Positions 8,470 through 17,440 of a stretch of DNA of 64,000 nt are shown here, one piece after another. A model generated the notes under the pieces. That model did no database searches. It was given only the letters and a program-made list of their open reading frames with translations, and was not told the DNA's origin. How positions within the stretch are numbered: position 1 is the first letter of the stretch; each line of letters opens with the position of its first letter. Source of the DNA: Denitrificimonas halotolerans (GTDB lineage Bacteria; Pseudomonadota; Gammaproteobacteria; Pseudomonadales; Pseudomonadaceae); assembly GCF_034259425.1 (NCBI RefSeq), contig NZ_JAXIVU010000006.1, positions 62,001 through 126,000 of the forward strand, written 5' to 3'. The translations under genes were made by a program, and so were the position numbers.

Positions 8470-9584
8470 GGTCGTTGAATACTCTCATCCCATGGTGTGC
8501 ATGCTTCAATGACGCCGCCGCCTAAGCAGATATCGCCTGCATAAAACACAATTGATTGGCCTAAGGTTACTGCACGTTGTGGTTGTGCAAAAGTCACTAA
8601 GTAGCCATCATCTTTGCATTCAATGGAACAGTCTTGATCGGGCTGTCGGTAGCGTACTTTGGCGCTGAGATTGTTCAGATTATTGAGATCTATTGGGTTA
8701 ATCCAGTTTACATTGCGGGTGAAAACAGTACGGGAAAACAACCAGGGGTGTTGGTTGCCTTGTCCGACAATGAGTACATTACGTGCTAAGTCTTTGGCGA
8801 GCACATACCATGCTTCTTCGCTGGCATTTTTTAAGCCACCGATGCCTAAGCCTTGGCGTTGTCCAATGGTGTGATACATTAAACCGCTATGTTGCCCCAG
8901 TACAGAACCATCAGTGGTTTCAATGACGCCAGGTTGAGCGGGTAAGTATTGCTTGAGAAAATCAGTAAAACGGCGCTCACCGATAAAGCAAATACCGGTT
9001 GAGTCTTTTTTCTTGGCAGTGATTAAACCATGTTGCTCTGCCAGTTCACGCACTATGGGTTTTTCATACTCTCCGATAGGGAACAACGTTTTGTGGATCT
9101 GTGATCCACCGACCGCGTGCAAGAAATAACTTTGATCTTTATTGTTATCTATGCCTTTAAGCAGTTCGCTGGTGCCGTTGAGGGGGCGGCGACGCACATA
9201 GTGGCCTGTGGCAATCATGTCAGCGCCTAATTGTTTAGCGTAGTCAAGAAAAGCTTTAAATTTGATTTCGCGATTACAGAGAATGTCAGGGTTAGGTGTG
9301 CGACCTGCTTTGTATTCTTCTAAGAAATGCTCAAAGACATTGTCCCAATACTCCGCGGCAAAGTTAGCTGTGTGTAATTTGATACCTAAGGTATCGCAAA
9401 CGGCTTGCGCATCAGCAAGGTCTTCTTTTGCGGTGCAATACTCAGTACCGTCATCTTCCTCCCAGTTTTTCATAAAAAGACCTTCCACTTGATAGCCTTG
9501 CTGGATTAACAATAAAGCTGCAACGGAAGAATCAACACCGCCGGACATGCCGACAATTACACGAGTTTCTGAAGGAATATGCAT
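8466..9584 (-). CDS. mnmA: tRNA 2-thiouridylase MnmA
   Basis: The 372-residue enzyme thiolates U34 of tRNA-Lys, -Glu and -Gln using sulfur relayed from the Tus proteins. The ATP-binding PP-loop is SGGVDSS at residues 14-20. The two catalytic cysteines are C103 (NPDILCN) and C199 (STGICFIGER). The C-terminal beta-barrel region carries VTLGQSIVFY. It is followed with a 4-base overlap by hflD, the conserved gamma-proteobacterial order. Confidence 0.95.
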   Translation of the reverse strand: MHIPSETRVIVGMSGGVDSSVAALLLIQQGYQVEGLFMKNWEEDDGTEYCTAKEDLADAQAVCDTLGIKLHTANFAAEYWDNVFEHFLEEYKAGRTPNPDILCNREIKFKAFLDYAKQLGADMIATGHYVRRRPLNGTSELLKGIDNNKDQSYFLHAVGGSQIHKTLFPIGEYEKPIVRELAEQHGLITAKKKDSTGICFIGERRFTDFLKQYLPAQPGVIETTDGSVLGQHSGLMYHTIGQRQGLGIGGLKNASEEAWYVLAKDLARNVLIVGQGNQHPWLFSRTVFTRNVNWINPIDLNNLNNLSAKVRYRQPDQDCSIECKDDGYLVTFAQPQRAVTLGQSIVFYAGDICLGGGVIEACTPWDESIQRP

Positions 9585-9655
9585 GGCAATCTAAATGAGT
9601 TAAGTAAAGAATAGGATTCTAGCAGATAAGCAGCAAACTAGGGAGAAGGTGACCG

Positions 9656-10102
9656 CTATAGTGGCTCTTTTAAGATATCTAATGAAGCGCGACAGCCGTT
9701 TAAGTAATCGTCAATGCTGCGTAGTACTAGTGGGCTGCGCCACATATCACGCTTGTCCAAGAGTTCGTCGCGACTGAGCCATACAGGCCCGATAATACCT
9801 TCATCTAAAACGTAACTTTCTCGTTTAGCTAGTGCTTGACCGGCGAAGCAAATCCTTTGATAAGTCACATTGTTTGCAGCTGTATATAAATAGATGCCCA
9901 CAATGTGAGAAATTTCAACATCCCAACCGGTTTCTTCTAAAGTTTCACGAATAGCAGCTTGGATTAGACTTTCGTCCATTTCTAAGTGACCTGCGGGCTG
10001 GTTTAATACCTTGCGCTTTTCAGCATGTTCTTCTACGAATAGAAAACGCCCTTCTTTTTCGACAACAGTGGCAACGGTGATATGCGGAGTAAAACGTGTC
10101 AT
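9656..10102 (-). CDS. nudJ: NUDIX hydrolase, NudJ-like
   Basis: The 148-residue protein has a complete NUDIX box starting GHLEMDE at about residue 38 and continuing to R52-E-x2-E56-E-x-G59, the metal-binding core. Position upstream of mnmA-hflD-purB is that of E. coli nudJ (ymfB), which hydrolyses nucleoside and thiamine-precursor pyrophosphates. A good Shine-Dalgarno (GAGGT) precedes the start. The exact substrate cannot be read from sequence. Confidence 0.82.
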   Translation of the reverse strand: MTRFTPHITVATVVEKEGRFLFVEEHAEKRKVLNQPAGHLEMDESLIQAAIRETLEETGWDVEISHIVGIYLYTAANNVTYQRICFAGQALAKRESYVLDEGIIGPVWLSRDELLDKRDMWRSPLVLRSIDDYLNGCRASLDILKEPL

Positions 10103-10431
10103 AGGTAACCTCTTGTTCTATATGAAGTTAGGACTATCGGTAGATGTTCGTATAATATGCACTGGATAGCGGGTGTTTAGATGTAAAAACTCATGAAAAA
10201 ACGGTGCTAATGCATTGTTTGACGGTAGCAGTCTGTTCGATTGTGACCGAAAGAGGTATGATACGCGCTGCCAATGACTGTACCAAAATGCTAAAAGCGT
10301 AACGGTGAGTCAACTGGATATGTGACTTTTTTGAAACGCCAGAGTCATATATGCCGATTAAGATTGAATTATCACTGTCAGGCCACACGCGTGACAGATC
10401 TATACAGACCACGTAAATGACGGAGTCCAGC
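10103..10431. other. Divergent nudJ/icd intergenic region
   Basis: About 330 bases between two divergent genes must hold promoters for both. A TATGAT hexamer at 10257-10262 is a possible -10 element for icd but has a poor -35. A short in-frame extension from an ATG at 10417 is not used as the icd start because the better ribosome binding site (GGAG at 10422-10425) precedes 10432. No other gene was seen. Confidence 0.35.
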
Positions 10432-11685
10432 ATGGGATACCAAAAGATCCAAGTGCCAGCCGGTGACAAAATCACCGTTAATGAAGATAAGACTTTAAAC
10501 GTACCAAACAATCCAATCATTCCTTACATCGAGGGTGATGGTATTGGTGCGGATATCAGTCCGGTAATGATTAAGGTAATTGATGCCGCAGTAGAGAAAG
10601 CCTACAACGGCGAGCGTAAAATTTCTTGGATGGAAGTTTACGCAGGTGAAAAAGCAACTCAAGTTTATGACTCAGAAACTTGGTTGCCAGAAGAAACACT
10701 AGAAGCTGTACGTGACTACGTTGTTTCTATTAAAGGTCCTTTAACCACTCCAGTAGGTGGTGGTATCCGTTCATTGAACGTTGCTCTGCGTCAGCAGTTG
10801 GACTTGTATGTTTGCTTGCGTCCAGTGCGCTGGTTTACTGGGGTTCCAAGCCCAGTTAAGCGCCCGCAAGACACGGATATGGTGATTTTCCGCGAAAACT
10901 CAGAAGACATCTATGCAGGTGTTGAGTGGCAAGCGGGTACGCCAGAAGCGGATAAAGTGATCAAGTTCCTCACCGAGGAAATGGGTGCTACTAAGATTCG
11001 CTTTACTGAAAACTGCGGTATTGGTATCAAGCCTGTATCTGAGCAAGGTACTAAGCGTTTAGTACGCCAAGCGTTGCAGTATGCCGTTGATAACGATCGT
11101 GAGTCTGTAACTCTTGTGCATAAGGGTAACATCATGAAGTTCACCGAAGGTGCCTTCAAGGATTGGGGTTACGAAGTTGCGCGCGATGAATTCAACGCTG
11201 AGCTGTTAGATGGTGGTCCTTGGATGCAGTTCAAGAACCCTAAAACTGGCAAAAACATCATCGTTAAAGATGCTATTGCTGACGCAATGTTGCAGCAAAT
11301 CGTTCTGCGTCCTGCAGAGTACGATGTCATTGCTACACTGAACCTGAACGGTGACTACATTTCTGATGCTCTGGCTGCACAGGTTGGTGGTATCGGTATC
11401 GCACCAGGTGCAAACCTGTCTGATACTGTTGCAATGTTTGAAGCAACTCACGGTACTGCACCTAAGTATGCTGGTCAGGATAAGGTGAATCCTGGTTCAT
11501 TAATCCTGTCTGCAGAAATGATGTTGCGTCATATGGGTTGGACTGAAGCGGCTGACCTAGTTATCGATGGTATCAACGGTGCTATCGCTGATAAGACTGT
11601 AACTTATGACTTTGAGCGCTTGATGGACGACGCCAAGTTGCTCTCTTGCTCTGAGTTTGGCGATGCAATGATTTCTAAAATGTAA
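10432..11685 (+). CDS. icd: NADP-dependent isocitrate dehydrogenase
   Basis: The 417-residue enzyme oxidatively decarboxylates isocitrate to 2-oxoglutarate in the TCA cycle. It follows the E. coli Icd pattern closely: IPYIEGDGIG near the N-terminus, the phosphorylatable serine S114 in RSLNVALR (target of AceK in E. coli), and the NADP-specific residues in PKYAGQDKVNPG and TYDFERLM. No aceK is seen in this window. It is a single-gene unit with its own terminator. Together with aceA it controls isocitrate partition. Confidence 0.96.
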   Translation: MGYQKIQVPAGDKITVNEDKTLNVPNNPIIPYIEGDGIGADISPVMIKVIDAAVEKAYNGERKISWMEVYAGEKATQVYDSETWLPEETLEAVRDYVVSIKGPLTTPVGGGIRSLNVALRQQLDLYVCLRPVRWFTGVPSPVKRPQDTDMVIFRENSEDIYAGVEWQAGTPEADKVIKFLTEEMGATKIRFTENCGIGIKPVSEQGTKRLVRQALQYAVDNDRESVTLVHKGNIMKFTEGAFKDWGYEVARDEFNAELLDGGPWMQFKNPKTGKNIIVKDAIADAMLQQIVLRPAEYDVIATLNLNGDYISDALAAQVGGIGIAPGANLSDTVAMFEATHGTAPKYAGQDKVNPGSLILSAEMMLRHMGWTEAADLVIDGINGAIADKTVTYDFERLMDDAKLLSCSEFGDAMISKM

Positions 11686-11699
11686 TCATTGCTAATGCT

Positions 11700-11731
11700 T
11701 AAAAACGCCCCACTTGTTGGGGCGTTTTTGT
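11700..11731 (+). terminator. Rho-independent terminator of icd
   Basis: A stem of AAAAACGCCCC against GGGGCGTTTTT with a short loop (ACTTGTT) and a T-run lies 15 bases after the icd stop codon. Confidence 0.92.
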
Positions 11732-11781
11732 TTGCAGAGGATTAAAACAGGTAGAATGCACTTGGAAAAGAGGAGGGTGTT

Positions 11782-12342
11782 ATGCCAGATGATGTATCTT
11801 TATTTGCTCAGCAAATGCAAGGTGTGCGCCGTATCCATGTAGACCATGCTGATGTGGGTAAAGTGAAGCCCAATCGCATGGTACAGCAAATGAATCGTAA
11901 AAATGCATTGGAGTCTGTTGCAAAAGCGCAAGTGGTGGATGGGCTCTCAGATCAGTTTGTTTTAGATGTGGGGGCTGAAGATACCTTGTGTTGGGCGCGC
12001 GATGGTGTTCAGGACGGTCAAATACGCCGTCTTAAAGCGGGACAAGTCGTGTTTGAAGGCAGTTTGGACTTGCATGGCATGACGGTTGAAAAAGCACGTT
12101 CCACGTTGCGTGAGTTTCTGGAAGAAGCTTTACGTTTGGAGGTACGTTGCGTGCGGGTGACACATGGTAAAGCTGCACGCTTAGATGGACGTAAGCCTAT
12201 GATTAAAAGCCATGTGAATACTTGGTTACGTCAGCATGAGAAAGTTTTAGGATTTACTTCTTGTGTGCCACGACATGGAGGCACTGGTGCTGTTTATGTA
12301 TTGCTTAAGCGGCATATGTTAGAAGGCCGTGACGATTATTAA
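11782..12342 (+). CDS. Smr-domain protein (SmrB/YfcN-like)
   Basis: The 186-residue protein has a C-terminal Smr domain with the signature LDLHGMT at residues 95-101, the HGKAARLDG segment, and the closing motif CVPRHGGTGAVYVLL. Smr domains are nucleases; E. coli SmrB is an endonuclease that cleaves mRNA at collided ribosomes. Its position beside prmB is that of smrB/yfcN in E. coli. The start has a strong GAGGAGG ribosome binding site. The assignment to the SmrB role is by context and domain. Confidence 0.85.
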   Translation: MPDDVSLFAQQMQGVRRIHVDHADVGKVKPNRMVQQMNRKNALESVAKAQVVDGLSDQFVLDVGAEDTLCWARDGVQDGQIRRLKAGQVVFEGSLDLHGMTVEKARSTLREFLEEALRLEVRCVRVTHGKAARLDGRKPMIKSHVNTWLRQHEKVLGFTSCVPRHGGTGAVYVLLKRHMLEGRDDY

Positions 12343-12398
12343 ATAATCAGATAGCTGTCGGTAAAGTGAATGATTTTATATGGGCACGGAGAAAGACA

Positions 12399-13292
12399 GT
12401 GGGTCAATCTGGATTAGTAACGCTGCGCGATTATATTCGTTGGGCGATGAGCCGTTTCAATCAGGAAAAATTGTTTTTTATGCAGAATGGCGAAGGTGCG
12501 TTTGATGAAGCGCGTGCTTTGGTGTTGGGTGCTTTACACTTGCCTGAGGCGCTGCATGATAAATATTTAGATTGTAATTTGCACAGTGATGAGCATGCGA
12601 AGGTGCATAGAGTATTAGAGCAGCGCATTCAGCAACGTGTGCCAGCAGCTTATTTGTTGGAAGAAGTTTGGTTTGCAGGTCTGCAGTTTAAGGTGAATCA
12701 GCAGGTGATGATTCCTCGGTCCCCGATAGAAGAGTTGCTTGAACAACAGTTTGCACCTTGGTTGGCTCAGGAGCCACGACGTATTTTAGATCTCTGTGCG
12801 GGGTCGGGTTGTTTAGGTATCGCTTGCGCTACAGCTTTTCCGGATGCTGAGGTGTGGCTCAGTGAACTTTGTGAGTCTGCTTTAGTTATTGCTCAAGAAA
12901 ATATTACTTTGCACCAGTTGGGCGGTCGAGTGCAGGCCCAACGCAGTGATTTATTGACTCAGTTTGTTGGTCAGCGTTTTGATTTGATTGTTTGCAAACC
13001 TCCGTACTTGTCAGAGCAACAATTCACTCAATTACCACAAGAGTTGCAGTATGAGCCTTGGCACAGTGTTGTAGCAGGCCAAAGTGGGCTTGAGGTGATT
13101 CAGCAAATTTTACAGCATGCAGGTGCGTATTTAGAAAATGATGGCTTATTAGTGCTTGAAGTGGGGCCGCATTGTGAGGCTGTATCGGCGCTTTATCCTG
13201 ATTTTGATTTCATTTGGTTTGAGCATTCGCAGGCAGAATCAACGGCGGTACTAGCTTTAACTGCACAACAGTTGAATCAAAGTAAACATTAA
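12399..13292 (+). CDS. prmB: PrmB-type protein-(glutamine-N5) methyltransferase with altered NPPY motif
   Basis: This 297-residue protein matches PrmB, which methylates a glutamine of ribosomal protein L3, in its N-terminal LRDYIRWAMSRF block, the IPRSPIEELL segment and the SAM-binding motif LDLCAGSGCLGIA. The hallmark NPPY motif of the HemK/PrmB family reads KPPY (codons 12996-13007), so the asparagine that holds the target glutamine is replaced by lysine. The following segment is also diverged. GTG at 12399 is preferred as start because GGAGA lies seven bases upstream; an ATG at 12366 would add 11 residues. The gene lies between smr and aroC as in Pseudomonas. Confidence 0.83.
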   Translation: MGQSGLVTLRDYIRWAMSRFNQEKLFFMQNGEGAFDEARALVLGALHLPEALHDKYLDCNLHSDEHAKVHRVLEQRIQQRVPAAYLLEEVWFAGLQFKVNQQVMIPRSPIEELLEQQFAPWLAQEPRRILDLCAGSGCLGIACATAFPDAEVWLSELCESALVIAQENITLHQLGGRVQAQRSDLLTQFVGQRFDLIVCKPPYLSEQQFTQLPQELQYEPWHSVVAGQSGLEVIQQILQHAGAYLENDGLLVLEVGPHCEAVSALYPDFDFIWFEHSQAESTAVLALTAQQLNQSKH

Positions 13293-13441
13293 TTCATCTG
13301 TATCGAGATCGAGCATTGAAACCAACTTCCTAGATCGGTGTTGGGCGTGTGTTGTTCAGTACTTGGATTAGATGGTGCCAGAATGGAATGGGTGCAGGTA
13401 TACTGCGCCATTATCTTTTTTATTATGACGGAGCAGTGTGT

Positions 13442-14533
13442 ATGTCCGGGAATACTTTTGGCAAACTTTTTACAGTCACTACTGCGGGTGAAAGTCATGG
13501 CCCTGCTTTGGTTGCGATTGTAGATGGTTGCCCGCCAGGTGTGCCTTTGTCAGCTGAAGACTTACAAAGTGATCTTGATCGACGCAAACCCGGTACGAGT
13601 CGACACACCACGCAGCGTAAAGAGCCGGATGAAGTAGAGATTCTTTCGGGAGTCTTTGAAGGTAAAACTACAGGCTGTCCGATTGGATTACTCATTCGCA
13701 ATACAGATCAAAAATCCAAAGATTATTCAGCGATTAAAGATATTTTTCGTCCGGCACATGCCGATTATAGCTATCATCATAAATATGGTGCTCGCGATTA
13801 CCGTGGTGGAGGGCGTAGTTCAGCACGTGAAACGGCTATGCGTGTTGCAGCAGGTGCCATTGCTAAGAAGTATTTAGCGAGTCAAGGTATTGTTATTCGT
13901 GGTTATATGAGTCAGCTTGGGCCAATTGAGATTCCTTTTAAATGCTGGGATGCGGTGAGTAAGAATGCATTTTTTAGTCCTGATCCAGATAAGGTTCCTG
14001 AGTTAGAAGCCTATATGGATCAATTACGCCGTGATCAAGATTCAGTTGGGGCAAAGATTACAGTAGTTGCGGAAGGGGTAATGCCAGGTTTGGGGGAGCC
14101 TGTATTTGATCGTATTGATGCTGATTTGGCTCATGCATTGATGAGTATTAACGCAGTTAAAGGGGTAGAGATTGGCGCCGGCTTTGCTTCTGTTGTGCAG
14201 CGCGGAACAGAACACCGTGATGAGCTAACGCCAGAAGGTTTTTTATCAAATCATGCAGGTGGAGTGCTCGGTGGTATTTCATCCGGTCAACCGATTGTTG
14301 CGCACCTAGCACTTAAACCAACCTCAAGCATTACAACGCCAGGGCGTTCCATTAATATTGCTGGTGAACCGGTAGAGATGATTACTAAAGGCCGTCACGA
14401 TCCATGTGTTGGTATTCGTGCAACGCCGATTGCTGAAGCGATGATGGCCATTGTGATTATGGATCAATTCTTGCGCCATCGAGCGCAGAATGCTGACGTA
14501 CAGGTGACGGCGCCTGTACTGCCACAGCTCTAA
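13442..14533 (+). CDS. aroC: Chorismate synthase
   Basis: The 363-residue enzyme makes chorismate from EPSP using reduced FMN, the last step of the shikimate pathway. Signatures are GESHGPALVAIVDGCPPG near the N-terminus, the YGARDYRGGGRSSARET active-site region, and GRHDPCVGIRATPIAEAM near the C-terminus. The start at 13442 (MSGNTFGKLF) matches the family; a longer ORF would add 31 unlike residues. Confidence 0.96.
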   Translation: MSGNTFGKLFTVTTAGESHGPALVAIVDGCPPGVPLSAEDLQSDLDRRKPGTSRHTTQRKEPDEVEILSGVFEGKTTGCPIGLLIRNTDQKSKDYSAIKDIFRPAHADYSYHHKYGARDYRGGGRSSARETAMRVAAGAIAKKYLASQGIVIRGYMSQLGPIEIPFKCWDAVSKNAFFSPDPDKVPELEAYMDQLRRDQDSVGAKITVVAEGVMPGLGEPVFDRIDADLAHALMSINAVKGVEIGAGFASVVQRGTEHRDELTPEGFLSNHAGGVLGGISSGQPIVAHLALKPTSSITTPGRSINIAGEPVEMITKGRHDPCVGIRATPIAEAMMAIVIMDQFLRHRAQNADVQVTAPVLPQL

Positions 14534-14536
14534 AAT

Positions 14537-14586
14537 GCCACTCCAAAACATATGGCTGTGCTCCAACAGCCATGTGTTGTAGTGGC
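14537..14586 (+). terminator. Long stem-loop between aroC and the MFS gene
   Basis: GCCACT pairs with AGTGGC at the ends, and AAAACATATGGCTGT pairs with ACAGCCATGTGTTGT inside, around a loop of GCTCCA. The stem is about 20 bp with one or two mismatches. There is no T-run, so it could be a weak terminator, an RNA-processing site, or an attenuator in front of the MFS gene. Confidence 0.5.
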
Positions 14587-14592
14587 TCTTGA

Positions 14593-15755
14593 ATGATGAG
14601 TAGCGCATTGCCTTATTGGCGTTTGTCTGGGTTTTACTTCTTTTATTTTGCCTTGCTAGGTGCTACAGCGCCTTTTATATCACTGTATTTTGATTATTTA
14701 GGCTTTTCAGCCGCGCGCATCGGAGAATTGGTTGCTATTCCTATGTTAATGCGCTGTATCGCTCCAAATTTGTGGGCTTGGTTAGCTGATCGTACGCAAA
14801 AGCGTTTAGCAATAGTACGTTTGGAGCGTTATTTACCTTATTGTCTTTTGCTTTAATTTTGCTGAATAAAAGCTATGCGTGGCTGGTGCTGATTATGGTG
14901 CTGCATGCATTTTTTTGGCATGCAATTTTGGCACAGTTTGAAGTCATCACCTTAGGGCATTTAGGAAACCAAAGTGAGCGTTATAGTCAGTTGCGCTTGT
15001 GGGGCTCCGTGGGCTTTATGCTAGTAGTGATTGGCTTTGGCTATCTATTTGATCAAGTAGGCCTAAACTATTATCCATGGGCGCTTCTTGCGGTGATGAC
15101 AGGTATTGTATTGAGCAGCCTTTGGGTGCCTCAAGAGCCTGCGCAAAAAACATTGCGGTGTAATCATGTCAGCGCTGAGTTAATGTCACAGCGTATCTGT
15201 CTTGTGCCGATAGTCATATTTTTGCTCGGTGTTACCTTGATGCAATTATCTCATGGACCGTATTACACTTTTCTGACATTGTATTTGATTGATTTGGAAT
15301 ATTCTCGTGCAGTGATTGGTTGGTTGTGGGCACTAGGGGTACTGGCTGAAATTGGCTTGTTTATTATTATGCCTTGGTTGCTCAGGCGTATTCGTCTTAA
15401 GCAGATACTGGTGTTGAGTTTGTTATTGGCAGCATTGCGCTGGTGGTTATTGGGGTATTGCGCTAATCATTTCATGGTTTTATTGTTTGTGCAGTTGCTG
15501 CACGCGGCAACTTTTGGCAGTTTTCATGCGGCTGCTATTCATTTTATACAACAGTATTTTCCTGAAACTAAACAAGGGCAGGGGCAAGGGTTGTATGTTT
15601 CTTTTTCAGGAATCGGTGGTGCTTTAGGTGCTCTGTATGCAGGCTATGCTTGGCAAACATTGGGCGCTTCTTTAACGTTTTTTAGCACCAGCATTGTTGC
15701 TTTGCTCGCCGCTCTAACTGTTTTTTTTGGTTTGGCTCGTTCTGCGCACCTTTAA
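14593..15755 (+). pseudogene. MFS transporter (HcaT/3-phenylpropionate type) broken by a one-base deletion
   Basis: Two ORFs, 14593-14856 and 14841-15755, are consecutive parts of one major-facilitator protein of about 387 residues. The first part ends in RLAIVRLERYLPYCLLL; restoring one T in the run at 14820-14822 gives RLAIVRFGALFTLLSFALILLNKS, which reads smoothly into the second frame. The protein has about twelve membrane segments and the PYWRLSGFYFFYFALLG start seen in the HcaT-like family. It sits after aroC as in P. aeruginosa. The lesion is either a real frameshift or a homopolymer sequencing error. Confidence 0.85.
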
Positions 15756-15792
15756 TACGATTATGTTTGATTAAAATTGATAGAGATTACTT

Positions 15793-16344
15793 ATGAGTCA
15801 GCTTTTTGTGTTTCATCGGGATCAGCCTATGCAGGCGATCAAATTGTTAAATCATGCTGAAGATATTTGTCGTACTTTAACTCAATTAGGGATTGATTTA
15901 GAACATTGGGAGATTGATTCGTCACTTACTGCCGAGTCCAGTCATGAAGAAATTTTAGCAGCTTATGCGGCAGATATAGCTCGGGTGCAACAGCGTAGTG
16001 GTTTTACAGAAGTAGATGTGATGAGCGTGGCGGAATCTCATCCTGAGAAAGATGTTTTACGTAAGCAAGAGCGGGTTGAACATCAACATAGTGAAGATGA
16101 GGTACGGTTTTTTGTATCTGGTCGTGGCATATTCTATATGCAGTTAGATGAGCATGTATACGGTGTTTTATGTGAGAAAGGCTCCATGTTATCCATACCC
16201 GCAGGGACTAAGCATTGGTTTGATATGGGGGAGCGTCCGCGCTTTACGTTGTTACGTCTATATACCAGTGCAAAGGCCTTAGCGTCGGAGCTGACCGGTA
16301 GTGATATTGCTGAAGTGTACCTACCCTTAGATGATTTAGTGTAA
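15793..16344 (+). CDS. mtnD: Acireductone dioxygenase
   Basis: The 183-residue cupin oxidises acireductone in the methionine salvage pathway. The metal ligands are H97, H99, E103 and H141 (motifs EHQHSEDEVRFF and GTKHWFDMG). The gene lies 37 bp after the MFS gene. The other salvage genes (mtnB, mtnC) are not adjacent in this window, whereas in P. aeruginosa they cluster with mtnD. Confidence 0.92.
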   Translation: MSQLFVFHRDQPMQAIKLLNHAEDICRTLTQLGIDLEHWEIDSSLTAESSHEEILAAYAADIARVQQRSGFTEVDVMSVAESHPEKDVLRKQERVEHQHSEDEVRFFVSGRGIFYMQLDEHVYGVLCEKGSMLSIPAGTKHWFDMGERPRFTLLRLYTSAKALASELTGSDIAEVYLPLDDLV

Positions 16345-16512
16345 TTGATACGTTGAATAGCTTGAGGTTCAAGATTGAAGTTTATAGGTGCAAGGTTGTT
16401 GATTAGAGATCTTTGTACAGAATAAAGGCTGAATTAACTTGAGTGCTTTACTAGGTCTTTATTACTAGGGGTGAAGTAGCGTACACTGGTGCCATGATTG
16501 TGAGGAGTTAGC

Positions 16513-17094
16513 ATGAGTTCGATTAAAATTACAGAAGCAGCACAAAACTATTTAAGTGAATTACTAAAAAGCCAAGATACACCGGGTATTGGTATCCGTG
16601 TGTTTATTACTCAACCGGGCACGACTTACGCAGAAACTTGCATTGCTTATTGCAAACCAGAAGAGCAAAAACCTGAAGACACACCTATGGTTTTACCTGA
16701 GTTTACGGCTTGGATTGATGCGCTTAGTGAGCCTTATCTTGAAGATGCAGTTGTTGATTATGCAACCGATCGCATGGGGGGGCAGCTGACGATTAAAGCA
16801 CCCAATGCCAAGGTGCCGATGGTGAGCGCAGACAGTCCGCTATCAGAGCGTGTTAATTACTATTTACAAACAGAAATCAATCCTGGCTTAGCCAGTCATG
16901 GTGGTGAGGTAAAGCTCATTGATATTGATGACGGCGTTTTGATTCTACAATTTGGAGGTGGCTGCCAAGGATGTGGCCAAGCTGATTACACCTTAAAAGA
17001 AGGTATTGAAAAAACCTTAATGGCTCGTATTCCTGAAGTGAAAGGTGTGCGCGATGTGACGGATCACAGCATCACTGAAAACGCTTATTATTAA
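16513..17094 (+). CDS. nfuA: Fe/S biogenesis protein NfuA
   Basis: The 193-residue protein has an N-terminal degenerate A-type carrier domain and a C-terminal Nfu domain with the cluster-binding pair C151 and C154 (GGGCQGCGQAD). NfuA delivers 4Fe-4S clusters to target enzymes, especially under oxidative stress. GAGGAG precedes the start by five bases. A possible promoter, TTGAGT with a 17-base spacer and TTACTA, lies at 16439-16467. Confidence 0.93.
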   Translation: MSSIKITEAAQNYLSELLKSQDTPGIGIRVFITQPGTTYAETCIAYCKPEEQKPEDTPMVLPEFTAWIDALSEPYLEDAVVDYATDRMGGQLTIKAPNAKVPMVSADSPLSERVNYYLQTEINPGLASHGGEVKLIDIDDGVLILQFGGGCQGCGQADYTLKEGIEKTLMARIPEVKGVRDVTDHSITENAYY

Positions 17095-17124
17095 AAAGAG
17101 ATGTAGGGTTGGGCTTTAATTAAA

Positions 17125-17153
17125 TTGCAAATGTGACTGTATAGTCTTAATAT
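17125..17153 (+). promoter_or_regulatory. Sigma-70-like promoter for a candidate small RNA
   Basis: TTGCAA (17125-17130) and TAATAT (17148-17153) are separated by 17 bases. The start of transcription would be near 17160. No ORF with a ribosome binding site follows before the terminator. Confidence 0.45.
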
Positions 17154-17159
17154 GCCGCT

Positions 17160-17329
17160 GCAATTCAGTTTAGGCTTACCCTGCTTAAGCTGCTTGGTGC
17201 AGCTAGCTGCGCATTGTTAAGCTCGGATGATCCTGACTTAACAAATAAACCTTTATTTCTCCTTAGGCATGTATTGTTAAGGAATTGGAAAAAGCCGGTA
17301 TCAGCCACAAGCTGTTATCGGCTTTTTTG
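17160..17329 (+). ncRNA. Candidate small RNA or leader ending in an intrinsic terminator
   Basis: The predicted transcript of about 170 nt has no convincing ORF. It contains TTGTTAAG at 17214-17221, CTTAACAA at 17237-17244 and TTGTTAAG again at 17274-17281, so the middle copy can pair with either flank. It ends in a strong terminator at 17288-17329 (AAAGCCGGTATCAGC against GCTGTTATCGGCTTTTTT). It could be an independent sRNA or a leader controlling ihfB, which starts 110 bp further on. I do not recognise it as a known family. Confidence 0.45.
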
Positions 17330-17440
17330 TTTAAAAAGCTCTGAAATCGTATATTCTTTTCTTATTCTGTAAATTGGCTCTGTTCAAAGCTCATTAAGCA
17401 TGCTAAAACCTGCTAACGGCTTGATAAAAAAGGGAAAATA

